Positions 44,037-52,045 of a DNA stretch of 64,000 nucleotides are shown here, in pieces; the first letter of the stretch is position 1; every line of letters begins with the position of its first letter. Position numbers and translations under genes: made by a program. Source of the stretch: Gimesia chilikensis (GTDB lineage: Bacteria; Planctomycetota; Planctomycetia; Planctomycetales; Planctomycetaceae); the NCBI RefSeq assembly GCF_008329715.1, contig NZ_VTSR01000008.1, positions 124,001 to 188,000 of the forward strand, in the 5' to 3' direction. The notes under the pieces were generated by a model. That model was not told the DNA's origin and did no database searches. It worked only from the letters and a program-made list of their open reading frames with translations.

Positions 44037-46622
44037 ATGACCAGTGTCTTTCGATCTCGTCCAATCAGTATCTGTCTTTTGCTGCTCCTCTTTTCCGGGC
44101 TGGCTGTCGCACGCTGTAACCGGCAATATTTTTTCAGCCCGGACAGTGCCCGTTACGTGATCATGGCCCGTTCCCTCGTTAATGGCGACGGTTACCGGGA
44201 GATTGATACTCCGGGAGCCCCTCTCTATGCGCACCGCCCCCCGGGTATGTCGGTCCTGCTCATGCCTGCGGCCTGGATCGCGCCTTACGATGCCATTGCC
44301 GCCAAAGCCACCGTTCTGCTCACCGCTCTGCTCCTGCTGGCTTTATTGTACTATTACATCGTGTGCCTCAGTCAGTCGGAAGAACCAGAAGACCTGACTG
44401 ATCAGCAACTTAATTACGGCGCCCTGCTGATCACATTTCTGTTTGCCGTCAATCCATTCACGCTCTTCTACTCGACGCTCATCATGAGTGAAATCCCCTT
44501 CACAGCCTGCACTCTGGGGATTCTCTATCTGATTGCCGTCAGACCAGAACAGCCGCGCAAACGGGATCTGTTTCTAATCACTGCATTACTGGTCTTCCTC
44601 CCCTTTCTCCGCACGATCGGGATCGCCATGGTACTGGCTGTCGCCTGCTGGGCAGTGGTCCGAAAATCGCGTTGGCCCTGGCTGGTGGGAGTGGCCTGCT
44701 CAATAGCTGCCTCCGGGCTGTGGATGCTGCGCAATGCGGCACTGGGGAAAAGTGGTTACGCCAGTATCGCCGTCAACGAAATCAGATCGCAGGGAGTCAT
44801 CGGCACAGCGTTTCGCATGTGGGAACGCATGAGTGCTCACTTTGAGAATTTTGGACAACAACTGTTTCCCAATATGCCTGGCATGCGACCAATCTACAGT
44901 GGCATGGTTCTTGATGAAATCATCACCTTGCCGGGACCAAGCTGGCTGTACAATCTGATGACGGCAGGAGTCATCTCTCTCGCCTGCTATGGGATGCTCT
45001 ATCGCCGAAATCGTGGCGGAACTGTTGCCCTGGGTTATCTGGTGTTCAGCGTGGGCATCCTCTCCCTCTGGCCCTGGATGCAGGAACGCTTTATGCTGCC
45101 TCTGGTACCTGTCGTTCTTGCATTTGTTCCTTCAGGCTGGGCTGCCCTGAAACGGCACATTCAGGTTGCCCGTCCTGTCACCGGTAAAATATTTGCAGGT
45201 GGGTCTGCTTTTGTTTTATTTCTCTTTGTCGGTTGTCTCTGCTGGACTGATACGCAACTGGTCCACGCCAATCTGAAGATGGTCTGGCAACCAGATCGGT
45301 TATATGACGAAGAACTGCCCTCCAACGGATTCAGTAACTGGACGAAAGCGGGAGCCTGGCTCAAGCAGAACTCGGAACCCCCAGACCGGATCATCACTCG
45401 TCAGGCAGCCATTGCTACAACGGCTCATCGTTTTGAAATGCTGGCTTTTTTTGAACTCGTCAGTCCTGCCAAGCTGCATGAAAGTATTCAGAAGTTCTCT
45501 GCACGCTATCTGACATCGTACGACAAAGAGATCGTTTCCGCCTTCCCGTGGTACCTGCTCGACCAGGATCTGGTCTACTGTTTCAACCCTGTCTACGACG
45601 AGCAAGGTGTCTTGATTCTCAAAGTCGAGCCCAATCGGAGTGGTACCATTCGCCAGAAATACTGGCGAGCCGGTGAATCTCTGGAGATCGCTCGACAAGC
45701 CTATGAACAGTTCCCTCACCGCTCGACCTTTCAGACAGCTCTGGCACAAGAGATGTTCAAAAATGAAGACTATGAAGAATTGATCGGATTCATCAAACAG
45801 CTTCAAGTGCAGCAGGTTAAAGATGTGAAACTCACCTCTCTGCTGGGCTGGTGCTATTTTAAGACAGAACAATATCCGAAGGCGATTCAGGAATTCCAGT
45901 TTGCCCTGGGCATGCCCGGTCAGAAAATGATGCGTGGTGACCTGATCCGGGGAATTGAGCTGTCACATAAATATATCGCTAATCAGCAAGACCTCTCACC
46001 GGAAGAAGCAAATCGTAAAGCAGCGAAGAAATCGCTGCAACTCGCGCGAACCTGGTGGGAATACTCGCAGATCGATAAAGCGGAAACGGAGTTGAACAAG
46101 GCCTTGCAGCGGGAATCTCTTGATTCAGAAACCCAGTCAAAAATGCAGACCCTGCTGGCGAAAGTCTACCTGGCTCAGGGACGGGAGACTGAAGCAACCG
46201 AGCAGTTAGAGCTCGCTCTGAAAACAGCCCCAACAACGGAGAAAAATGAAGCACAAACGCTGCTGGGAATGATTCAGCGCGAGGCCCGCGTCGAAAAATT
46301 CTTAAATAATCCGAGAAAATATTCTGTTGATAAAACGGGACACAATGACATTCCGCTTAAGGAAGAGATCCTGCAACTCGCTCAGGAATATGAAGACTTT
46401 GGCGTACCCGGAAAATCACTGGCCTTAATGGAACGCGTGAATACTGTGTTTCCCAAGCAGTTAGAAATTCTCACGTTACTTCTTAAGTATCAGTTGCTCT
46501 TTACCCTCACAGCGGAGGCGGAAGAGACCTATGCTCAGCTCAATGTCCTCGCCCCCCAAGAGCACGGACTGTTAGAAGCAGCAAAAAAAATCGAAGCACT
46601 GAAGCTGGTTCCCCGTTTCTGA
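44037..46622 (+). CDS. Glycosyltransferase family 39 (ArnT/PMT-like) membrane protein with C-terminal TPRs
   Basis: 861 residues. About ten membrane helices fill the first 420 residues. The first periplasmic loop has FSPDSARYVIMARSLVNGDGYRE and APLYAHRPPGMSVLL, the PPG and acidic residue pattern of GT-C transferases that use polyprenyl-phosphate sugars (ArnT, PMT, PglK-like). From about 560 to 860 the chain is soluble and made of TPR-like helical pairs (AYEQFPHRSTFQTALAQEMF, LLGWCYFKTEQYPKAIQEFQFAL, ELNKALQRES, LLAKVYLAQGRETEATEQLELAL). A GT39 core and a TPR tail in one chain is unusual. The periplasmic or cytoplasmic side of the TPR part cannot be fixed from the sequence. Confidence 0.82.
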   Translation: MTSVFRSRPISICLLLLLFSGLAVARCNRQYFFSPDSARYVIMARSLVNGDGYREIDTPGAPLYAHRPPGMSVLLMPAAWIAPYDAIAAKATVLLTALLLLALLYYYIVCLSQSEEPEDLTDQQLNYGALLITFLFAVNPFTLFYSTLIMSEIPFTACTLGILYLIAVRPEQPRKRDLFLITALLVFLPFLRTIGIAMVLAVACWAVVRKSRWPWLVGVACSIAASGLWMLRNAALGKSGYASIAVNEIRSQGVIGTAFRMWERMSAHFENFGQQLFPNMPGMRPIYSGMVLDEIITLPGPSWLYNLMTAGVISLACYGMLYRRNRGGTVALGYLVFSVGILSLWPWMQERFMLPLVPVVLAFVPSGWAALKRHIQVARPVTGKIFAGGSAFVLFLFVGCLCWTDTQLVHANLKMVWQPDRLYDEELPSNGFSNWTKAGAWLKQNSEPPDRIITRQAAIATTAHRFEMLAFFELVSPAKLHESIQKFSARYLTSYDKEIVSAFPWYLLDQDLVYCFNPVYDEQGVLILKVEPNRSGTIRQKYWRAGESLEIARQAYEQFPHRSTFQTALAQEMFKNEDYEELIGFIKQLQVQQVKDVKLTSLLGWCYFKTEQYPKAIQEFQFALGMPGQKMMRGDLIRGIELSHKYIANQQDLSPEEANRKAAKKSLQLARTWWEYSQIDKAETELNKALQRESLDSETQSKMQTLLAKVYLAQGRETEATEQLELALKTAPTTEKNEAQTLLGMIQREARVEKFLNNPRKYSVDKTGHNDIPLKEEILQLAQEYEDFGVPGKSLALMERVNTVFPKQLEILTLLLKYQLLFTLTAEAEETYAQLNVLAPQEHGLLEAAKKIEALKLVPRF

Positions 46623-46740
46623 AAAGCAACCATCAACCGCCCTGCATGTGTCCACCGGGTTTCATTCCGGCATGCGCCGCTGCAGAGGGTAGACTATTCA
46701 TATCTCAATTCGTTGCGGGCCAGGAACGGGGGAACCTCTT

Positions 46741-46881
46741 ATGGAACTCTGGATTGATGGCTGGCTGGATTATCTACTTGACGCCTGGCGGACTGCAACC
46801 ACCGCCGAGTACCTGAAACTGATGGTCGGCGTTATTCTCATCGGAGGCTTTTTCAGCATTCGCAGCAGCAAAGTGAGATGA
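46741..46881 (+). CDS. Small membrane protein, 46 residues
   Basis: ATG at 46741, stop TGA at 46879-46881, with a GGGGGA ribosome binding site about 8 bases before the start. The N-terminal half (ELWIDGWLDYLLDAW) is amphipathic with many Trp and acidic residues. The second half (LKLMVGVILIGGFFSI) is one membrane helix, followed by a basic end (RSSKVR), giving an N-out/C-in orientation by the positive-inside rule. The coding frame ends exactly where the minus-strand S4 gene ends, so the two stops touch. It was found by reading the sequence directly. The good start site, the single helix and the charge pattern support a real gene; the size keeps confidence moderate. Confidence 0.6.
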   Translation: MELWIDGWLDYLLDAWRTATTAEYLKLMVGVILIGGFFSIRSSKVR

Positions 46882-47097
46882 CTAACTCTCCTGAGTGACT
46901 TCTACACGCCACTGCTCGCCGGCATACGCGACGACATCTCCCGGTGCAAGCTGTTTACGACGCCGTGTTTCTACAACGCCGTTCACAGTCACTTCACCTG
47001 CCTGGATGACAACCTTGGCATGTCCACCGGTGCCGACAGCGCCTTGCTGTTTCAGAAACTGATCCAGTCGGATCGGGGGACGTTCCTCATGTGACAT
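46882..47097 (-). CDS. S4-domain RNA-binding protein (YbcJ-like)
   Basis: 71 residues, essentially one S4 domain. IRLDQFLKQQGAVGTGGHAKVVIQAGEVTVNGVVETRRRKQLAPGDVV matches the YbcJ/RNA-binding S4 pattern, where the G-x-V-x-V-N-G and R-R-x-K blocks contact RNA. Its ATG overlaps the stop codon of the upstream sulfatase gene by one base (TAATG), so translation is probably coupled. The role of YbcJ proteins is thought to be ribosome- or tRNA-related. The pairing with a sulfatase is likely incidental. Confidence 0.87.
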   Translation of the reverse strand: MSHEERPPIRLDQFLKQQGAVGTGGHAKVVIQAGEVTVNGVVETRRRKQLAPGDVVAYAGEQWRVEVTQES

Positions 47098-48527
47098 TAC
47101 TTATCTCCCGTCTTGACTGCACGCTTTTTCTTCTTTTTGGGCTGCCAGCGCTGCTGTAGTTCCTTAAGCTCCTCGGCTGTCGGTGCCTTGAAAGTCGGAT
47201 CCTGTGGATGGGTGGAAGAAAGTGCGTCGGTATCTCCCACCTCCTTCTGCCAGGTTTTCAAAGCCGTCAGTAAATGGTCTGCCTGCTGCTGGTAATCGGG
47301 ATTACCGAACAGGTTGCGGGTCTCTGCCGGATCGTCCTGCAAATCGAAGAGCTGTGTTTTGTTAATCTGCGGATAAGTAATCAGCTTCCAGCGACCATCG
47401 CGGGCCGAGCGCTGCACGTCTTTGTAAGCGGTGCATAACGTTTCTCGAGTCTGCTTCTGCTCACCTGTGATCACAGGCCACATACTTTGGGAATCCAGTC
47501 CCTGTGGTACCTGTGTCCCGACCATTTCACAGACCGTCGGGAAAATGTCATATAAGTAGACCAGCGCGTCGCTCTGTCCCTGCGGGATGCCGGGGCCACT
47601 GAAAATCAGGGGAGATTTCATACTGTGTTCGTACAGACTCTGTTTCCCCATCAGGCCATGACTGCCTACCGCCAGACCATGATCGGACGAGAAGATAATG
47701 ATGGTGTTGTCATACGCTCCGCTCTCTTTGAGTGCAGTCAACAGTCGGCCGATGTGTCCATCCAGTCCGGTAATGTCTGCGTAGTAATCGTGGAGGTGTT
47801 TTCGGATTTCTGATTTAGTGCGGGGAAAGCCAGCCAGCAGTTCATCCCGGACCACTTGCTCTCCATTATTGAAGGGATGCAGGGGGAGATAGTTTGCCGG
47901 CAGAGGCATAGATTCGCGCTGATAGAGGTCCATGTACTCCTGGTCTGCCACTCGCGGATCATGCGGACAGGCGAATGCCAGGTACATGAAGAACGGCTGA
48001 TCTTCTTTCCGTGTCTTCAGAAACTGGATCGCACCGTTCACGATCTCCTGACCTGGCTGTCCCAGCAGACGGGCCTGTTGATCATTCACATATTTGGTCG
48101 TATCGAATTTTTTGTGAATCAATGCCGCAGTATTGCCCTGTTTACCGTGATGGTAGGTGTAATACCCGGCTCCTTTCATGGAATCAGGGAAATTCGGTTT
48201 GTCAGCCGAGGCGTAACGGCCGGTCCAGCGAAAGTAAGTACGGCCACTGAGCAGCATATTCCGACTGCAGACACAAACTGCCCCTGAGTTGCTTCCCAGA
48301 CAGTAGGCGTTGTTGAAGACAAACCCGCTGCGCACCAGCTGGTCGAGATGGGGAGTCTTGATCAGAGGGTTACCTAGTGCATGTATCGTGTCCGCCCGTT
48401 GATCGTCTGTAAACAGGAACAGAATGTTGGGTTTTTCTTTCGTGGCTGCATTAAGACTGCTGCCGAACAGAGGTGAAAAACAGGCCATCAACAGCAAAGC
48501 GAAAGAAACTCGACAGCGAAAACTCAT
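47097..48527 (-). CDS. Secreted sulfatase with a CxCSR formylglycine motif
   Basis: 476 residues from the ATG at 48527, with GGAGG seven bases upstream and a signal peptide (VSFALLLMACFSPLFGSSLNA); a frame start at 48581 would add 18. The alkaline-phosphatase-fold sulfatase body shows NILFLFTDDQRADT with the calcium-binding DDQ, TPHLDQLVRSGFVFNNAYCLG, FSSDHGLAVGSHGLMGKQSLYEHSMKSPLIFSGPGIP, and a C-terminal SRDGRWKLITYPQINKTQLFDLQDDPAETRNLF block. The active-site stretch reads C85-V-C87-S-R89 followed by NMLLSGR. The usual consensus is C-x-P-x-R, so Pro is replaced by Cys. Formylglycine-generating enzyme must act on Cys85. Sulfatases of this kind remove sulfate from algal polysaccharides, in line with the marine planctomycete theme. 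Confidence 0.9.
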   Translation of the reverse strand: MSFRCRVSFALLLMACFSPLFGSSLNAATKEKPNILFLFTDDQRADTIHALGNPLIKTPHLDQLVRSGFVFNNAYCLGSNSGAVCVCSRNMLLSGRTYFRWTGRYASADKPNFPDSMKGAGYYTYHHGKQGNTAALIHKKFDTTKYVNDQQARLLGQPGQEIVNGAIQFLKTRKEDQPFFMYLAFACPHDPRVADQEYMDLYQRESMPLPANYLPLHPFNNGEQVVRDELLAGFPRTKSEIRKHLHDYYADITGLDGHIGRLLTALKESGAYDNTIIIFSSDHGLAVGSHGLMGKQSLYEHSMKSPLIFSGPGIPQGQSDALVYLYDIFPTVCEMVGTQVPQGLDSQSMWPVITGEQKQTRETLCTAYKDVQRSARDGRWKLITYPQINKTQLFDLQDDPAETRNLFGNPDYQQQADHLLTALKTWQKEVGDTDALSSTHPQDPTFKAPTAEELKELQQRWQPKKKKKRAVKTGDK

Positions 48528-48627
48528 GATTGCCTCCAAGATTGAGCGCCGATCTGGTATTCTGGCGGGAGCATGAAACACTGAAAATCAGTAATTCGAA
48601 CGTCAATATATAGCAAGGACTAACCAA

Positions 48628-49596
48628 ATGCCAGAAGCAGCCCCCGCGGCCACATATGATCCCGTTAAAATGATCAAACCCCGTCGAAAACTGACCGGGA
48701 TTTCCGCTGTCCTGCTCCCCTATCTGGAGTCGGGTGAAATTGACCGTGAGTCGCTGAGCGCTCATGTCGCCCGTACGGCTGATCTGGGAATCACCCCCGC
48801 CGTGAATATGGACACCGGATATGTGAATCTCATCGATGAACCAACCTTCATCGAAGTTCTGAAAATCACCCGTGAGACACTCAACGGGGGCGCTTTCGTC
48901 GCGGGTGCATTTGTCGGCGATCAGACCGGGGCGGCCTTCGATGCTGATGGCTACCAGCACAAGATTGACCTGATCCAGGAGCAGGGCGGCACGCCGGTCA
49001 TTTTCCAGTCCTTTGGTCTGGTGGAACAGACTCCGGAACAGATTATCGAATCTTACCGAACAATTGCCGCCAACACAGACCGCTTCATCGGGTTTGAACT
49101 GACCCGTGACCTGGCTCCCTTCGGTTCGGTCTACGATCTCGATACGTATGCCGCCCTGATGGAGATCCCGCAGTGTATCGGTGCCAAACACTCATCCTTC
49201 CATCGCGAACCGGAGTGGGAGCGGCTGCAGCTCCGCGATCAGAAACGTCCCGATTTCAAAGTATTCACGGGAAATGATTTTGGGATCGATATGGTCCAGT
49301 ACGGCAGCGATTACCTGCTCGGGCTGAGCACCTTCGCCCCCGACCTGTTCGCGAAACGGGATGCATACTGGGAAGCAGGCGATCCGGCGTTTTATGAATT
49401 GAACGACCAACTGCAGTACCTGGGTTATTTCACCTTCCGTAGCCCTTCACCGGCCTACAAACATTCGGCGGCCCAGTTTCTGCACCTGCGGGGTTGGGTG
49501 AAGACGAATCAGACACATCCGAACAGTCCGACGCGTCCCGACAGCGATATTGAGATTCTGCGCGAACTGGGACAGCGACTCAATGTCATCGACTAA
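48628..49596 (+). CDS. DapA/NAL-family aldolase-like protein (dihydrodipicolinate synthase family)
   Basis: 322 residues. The TIM-barrel DHDPS/N-acetylneuraminate lyase family is seen in LTGISAVLLPYLESGEIDRESLSAHVARTADLGI (about 22-55), DGYQHKIDLI, and the Schiff-base Lys187 in QCIGAKHSS. The Tyr that usually follows a Y-N-x-P motif is not clear here (PVIFQSFG instead), so the substrate probably differs from pyruvate/aspartate semialdehyde. The ATG has AAGGA 10 bases upstream. It is divergent from the sulfatase across about 100 bases and convergent with the ferredoxin gene, with a shared hairpin terminator between. Confidence 0.83.
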   Translation: MPEAAPAATYDPVKMIKPRRKLTGISAVLLPYLESGEIDRESLSAHVARTADLGITPAVNMDTGYVNLIDEPTFIEVLKITRETLNGGAFVAGAFVGDQTGAAFDADGYQHKIDLIQEQGGTPVIFQSFGLVEQTPEQIIESYRTIAANTDRFIGFELTRDLAPFGSVYDLDTYAALMEIPQCIGAKHSSFHREPEWERLQLRDQKRPDFKVFTGNDFGIDMVQYGSDYLLGLSTFAPDLFAKRDAYWEAGDPAFYELNDQLQYLGYFTFRSPSPAYKHSAAQFLHLRGWVKTNQTHPNSPTRPDSDIEILRELGQRLNVID

Positions 49597-49600
49597 GCAA

Positions 49601-49636
49601 AAACTCCCCATGACCAGGTTTGATCATGGGGAGTTT
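49601..49636. terminator. Bidirectional hairpin terminator between the DapA-like gene and the ferredoxin gene
   Basis: A perfect 13-base-pair inverted repeat (AAACTCCCCATGA with TCATGGGGAGTTT) around a ten-base loop, with A and T runs at the two ends. It lies 4 bases after one stop and 28 bases from the other in a convergent pair. Confidence 0.85.
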
Positions 49637-49664
49637 ATTGTTGTATTCAGTCTGTCTTATCGAA

Positions 49665-49943
49665 TCACGAATCAGCCAGGGGCTCTTTCTTTTCGGTGAT
49701 GACGGGCAGTTCCTGAGATTTTTCGGCATTGATCTGGATGTAATCCTGCCACTGCTCAGGAATGTTGTCCTCGTGAAAAATCGCTTCTACCGGACATTCT
49801 GGCACGCAAGCTTCACAGTCGATGCACTCATCAGGATTGATGTAGACCATGGATTCCCCTTCGTAGAAACATTCTACGGGGCAAACCACAACACAGTCTG
49901 TGTATTTGCAGTTGAAGCAAGCCTCTGTAACCACGTGTGCCAT
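49665..49943 (-). CDS. 7Fe/8Fe ferredoxin, FdxA type
   Basis: 92 residues. AHVVTEACFNCKYTDCVVVCPVECFYEGESM is the signature of the FdxA-like ferredoxins, with a first cluster region C-x2-C-x3-C-x3-CP. A second block, PDECIDCEACVPECPVEAIF, gives four more cysteines for a [4Fe-4S] cluster. It is an electron carrier in the cytoplasm. It is monocistronic and ends at the shared terminator hairpin. The rest of the sequence, from about residue 60, is a Gln/Glu-rich tail (DNIPEQWQDYIQINAEKSQ) also seen in FdxA-like proteins. Confidence 0.93.
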   Translation of the reverse strand: MAHVVTEACFNCKYTDCVVVCPVECFYEGESMVYINPDECIDCEACVPECPVEAIFHEDNIPEQWQDYIQINAEKSQELPVITEKKEPLADS

Positions 49944-50537
49944 GAGTTTTCCTTTCTGGACGTTGCACTTCTAAATGTGATTAATCTACTCGAAGCGTTT
50001 AATGGTATTATAGACTTCGAAAATCAAAAAACTACCAGTCGCGCTCGATCAGACCTCGCTGTGGATGAGTCTGAATGGCAGTCATTTGTGATAAAACTCA
50101 AGTTGATCAACCCGCCTCCGAAAGAAACGGACAGTTCATCCTAGAACGCTGAAAATCAGGTGTCAAGACTACATATTCCCGGCCCGGCTCAGCCCCTGTT
50201 TCTTCTATCGGCAATCTTCCTGATAATCATGCGTTGTTTGCCAAAGGTAGGGCGACAAAGAAGACCTGATGATCTGCTTAGCACTCTTTCTTCAGAGACC
50301 AGCCTGAGTCCTGTGTTTTTTCGGATTGACACATATTGACAGAATCTGGTTCTCGACATAATCTACGCACGAAATTTCGATTCGCCCTTGAGTAATCCAA
50401 GATGGAGACCGCTCAGTTTGATCGAAATCTCTGCGACTTACTCGAAATTAAGCCGCATCAAATCTCTCAAAACATCCAAACTTACCTGTTTTTGAGCACG
50501 GAACTCCCCGGTTTTCCATAGCGAATGGAGTCGCTGA
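49944..50537. other. Divergent intergenic region, 594 bp
   Basis: Apart from the candidate promoter below, I see no gene. An open plus frame (49620-50144) is the antisense of the ferredoxin gene extended into this space and lacks a start site. A half-site like that of CIRCE (TTAGCACTC near 50278) has no matching inverted half. Confidence 0.4.
50336..50362 (+). promoter_or_regulatory. Candidate promoter for the DegT-family aminotransferase gene
   Basis: TTGACA (50336-50341) with CATAAT at 50357-50362 after a short 15-base spacer, or TAATCT at 17 bases. A second TTGACA lies at 50326-50331. The leader to the ATG at 50538 would be about 170 bases. Spacing is imperfect, so this is tentative. Confidence 0.3.
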
Positions 50538-51737
50538 ATGACAAACAACACCCCCACACCTGTCCCCTTTATCAATCTCGTCGACCAGTATCAGAGAATC
50601 AAGACTGAGGTTCAGGATGCCGTCCTGAATGTGTTTGAAAATCAGTCTTTCGTTCTCGGCGATGAAGTCGCTGAATTTGAGTGTGATATTGCCGAATATT
50701 GCGACTCCCGGAATGCCATCGGAGTTGCTTCAGGCACCGATGCCCTCCTGCTGGCCCTGATGGCCCTGGAAATTGGCCCCGGCGATGAAGTCATTACCAG
50801 CCCGTTTACCTTCTTTGCAACAGGCAGCTCGATTGCCCGCGTGGGTGCGACTCCGGTATTTGCCGATATCGACCCCGTAAGCTTCAATCTCTGCCCTGAG
50901 TCCATCGAAGAAAAGATTACCGAACGCACCAAAGCCATTATGCCTGTCCATATTTTTGGACAATGTGCCGACATGGAACCCATCTGGCGTAATGCCGTCC
51001 GGAATGGGATTCCCGTCATCGAAGACGCAGCCCAGGCAATTGGAGCCGAATACCGGGGCCGGCGTGCTGGTGTCCTGGGAACCGTAGGCTGTTTCAGCTT
51101 CTTCCCAACCAAAAATCTCGGGGGAGCCGGAGATGGTGGACTGGTTACCACTGATGACCCGGATCTCGCTACCCGAATTCGTCGCCTGCGGGTTCACGGA
51201 GACCTGGGCGGTTATCAGCATGCTGAAGTCGGCATCAATAGTCGTCTGGATGCCCTGCAGGCAGCAGTTCTGCGGGTCAAACTGAAACACCTGGATCAGT
51301 GGACCAGCGAACGACAGGAAAATGCTCGTCGGTACAATTCCCTGCTGCGTCACTACCAGCTGCTGGATTGCATCGAACCTCCTGCCGTGCTGCCGGACCG
51401 CCGTCACGTTTACAATCAGTACAGTCTCCGTGTCAAAGGCGGACAGCGGGACAAGGTGCTGAACGACTTACGTGAAAAGCAGATTGGCTGTGCGATTTAC
51501 TATCCACGTCCCCTGCATCTGCAACAGTGCTTCCAGTATCTGGGATACCAGGAAGGGGACCTGCCCGTCACTGAACTAATCACCAGTGAATGCCTGGCTC
51601 TGCCTATTTTCTCTGAATTAACAGCGACTCAACAGGAAACTGTGATTCGCGGAATTGCGGAAAGCCTGGGTCGGCTGTCTTCTCCTCACTTCCCGACCCT
51701 CTATTCAGAGACATCACAGGTCAGAAAGGTTGCCTGA
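50538..51737 (+). CDS. DegT/DnrJ/EryC1/StrS-family PLP aminotransferase
   Basis: 399 residues from an ATG with GGAG 10 bases upstream. The sugar-aminotransferase family of fold type I makes amino sugars for polysaccharides or antibiotics. VPFINLVDQYQRIK at the start, GVASGTDALLLALMALEIGPGDEVITSPFTFFATGSSI, the PLP Asp in PVIEDAAQAIGAEY, and the Schiff-base Lys192 in GCFSFFPTKNLGGAGDGG are all in place. Substrate contacts include RLRVHGDLGGYQHAEVGINSRLDALQAAVL. It is a single-gene unit with a strong terminator. Its natural role is likely a nucleotide-sugar amination for exopolysaccharide or a lipid A-linked glycan; no other sugar genes are adjacent. Confidence 0.92.
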   Translation: MTNNTPTPVPFINLVDQYQRIKTEVQDAVLNVFENQSFVLGDEVAEFECDIAEYCDSRNAIGVASGTDALLLALMALEIGPGDEVITSPFTFFATGSSIARVGATPVFADIDPVSFNLCPESIEEKITERTKAIMPVHIFGQCADMEPIWRNAVRNGIPVIEDAAQAIGAEYRGRRAGVLGTVGCFSFFPTKNLGGAGDGGLVTTDDPDLATRIRRLRVHGDLGGYQHAEVGINSRLDALQAAVLRVKLKHLDQWTSERQENARRYNSLLRHYQLLDCIEPPAVLPDRRHVYNQYSLRVKGGQRDKVLNDLREKQIGCAIYYPRPLHLQQCFQYLGYQEGDLPVTELITSECLALPIFSELTATQQETVIRGIAESLGRLSSPHFPTLYSETSQVRKVA

Positions 51738-52045
51738 TCAGCAACCCGAACAATCTGAAATTTCAAAATCCCCTGATTGCACCGGCAGTCAGGGGATTTT
51801 TTTGCACGGTAGAGGCTCCTGAAACAGCCACGCACCAAAGTCATCCCAGTTTACTCAACCGGACCTGACGGCATTTTGCAGGGGCGAAAAACCTACAAAA
51901 AATCAGGACGCGCCCACACGACTGACTTTCGTAGGGTAAGCTTAGAGTGATGAAATTAATTTCCTGCATCGATGTGCAAAGCATCCAAAAACCAATCCCG
52001 ATTCCTGCCAAAATAATGACGTTGATCGGCAGTTAAGGAGAGCCC
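51738..52045. other. Intergenic region, 308 bp
   Basis: It holds the terminator described above and the AAGGAG ribosome binding site (about 52035-52040) of the next gene. Nothing else is evident. Confidence 0.5.
51765..51803 (+). terminator. Strong rho-independent terminator after the DegT-family gene
   Basis: A 12-base-pair stem (51765-51776 with 51789-51800, core AATCCCCTGA/TCAGGGGATT) around a 12-base loop, followed by seven T in a row to 51803. It starts 27 bases after the stop. Confidence 0.9.

Noticed and set aside
49620-50144. 174-codon open plus-strand frame across the ferredoxin gene
   Set aside because: Mostly antisense to a clear ferredoxin; begins inside the terminator hairpin and no signal supports it.
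50278-50286. Sequence like the left half of a CIRCE heat-shock operator (TTAGCACTC)
   Set aside because: The inverted right half GAGTGCTAA is not within the needed distance, and the next gene is a DegT-family aminotransferase, not a chaperone.
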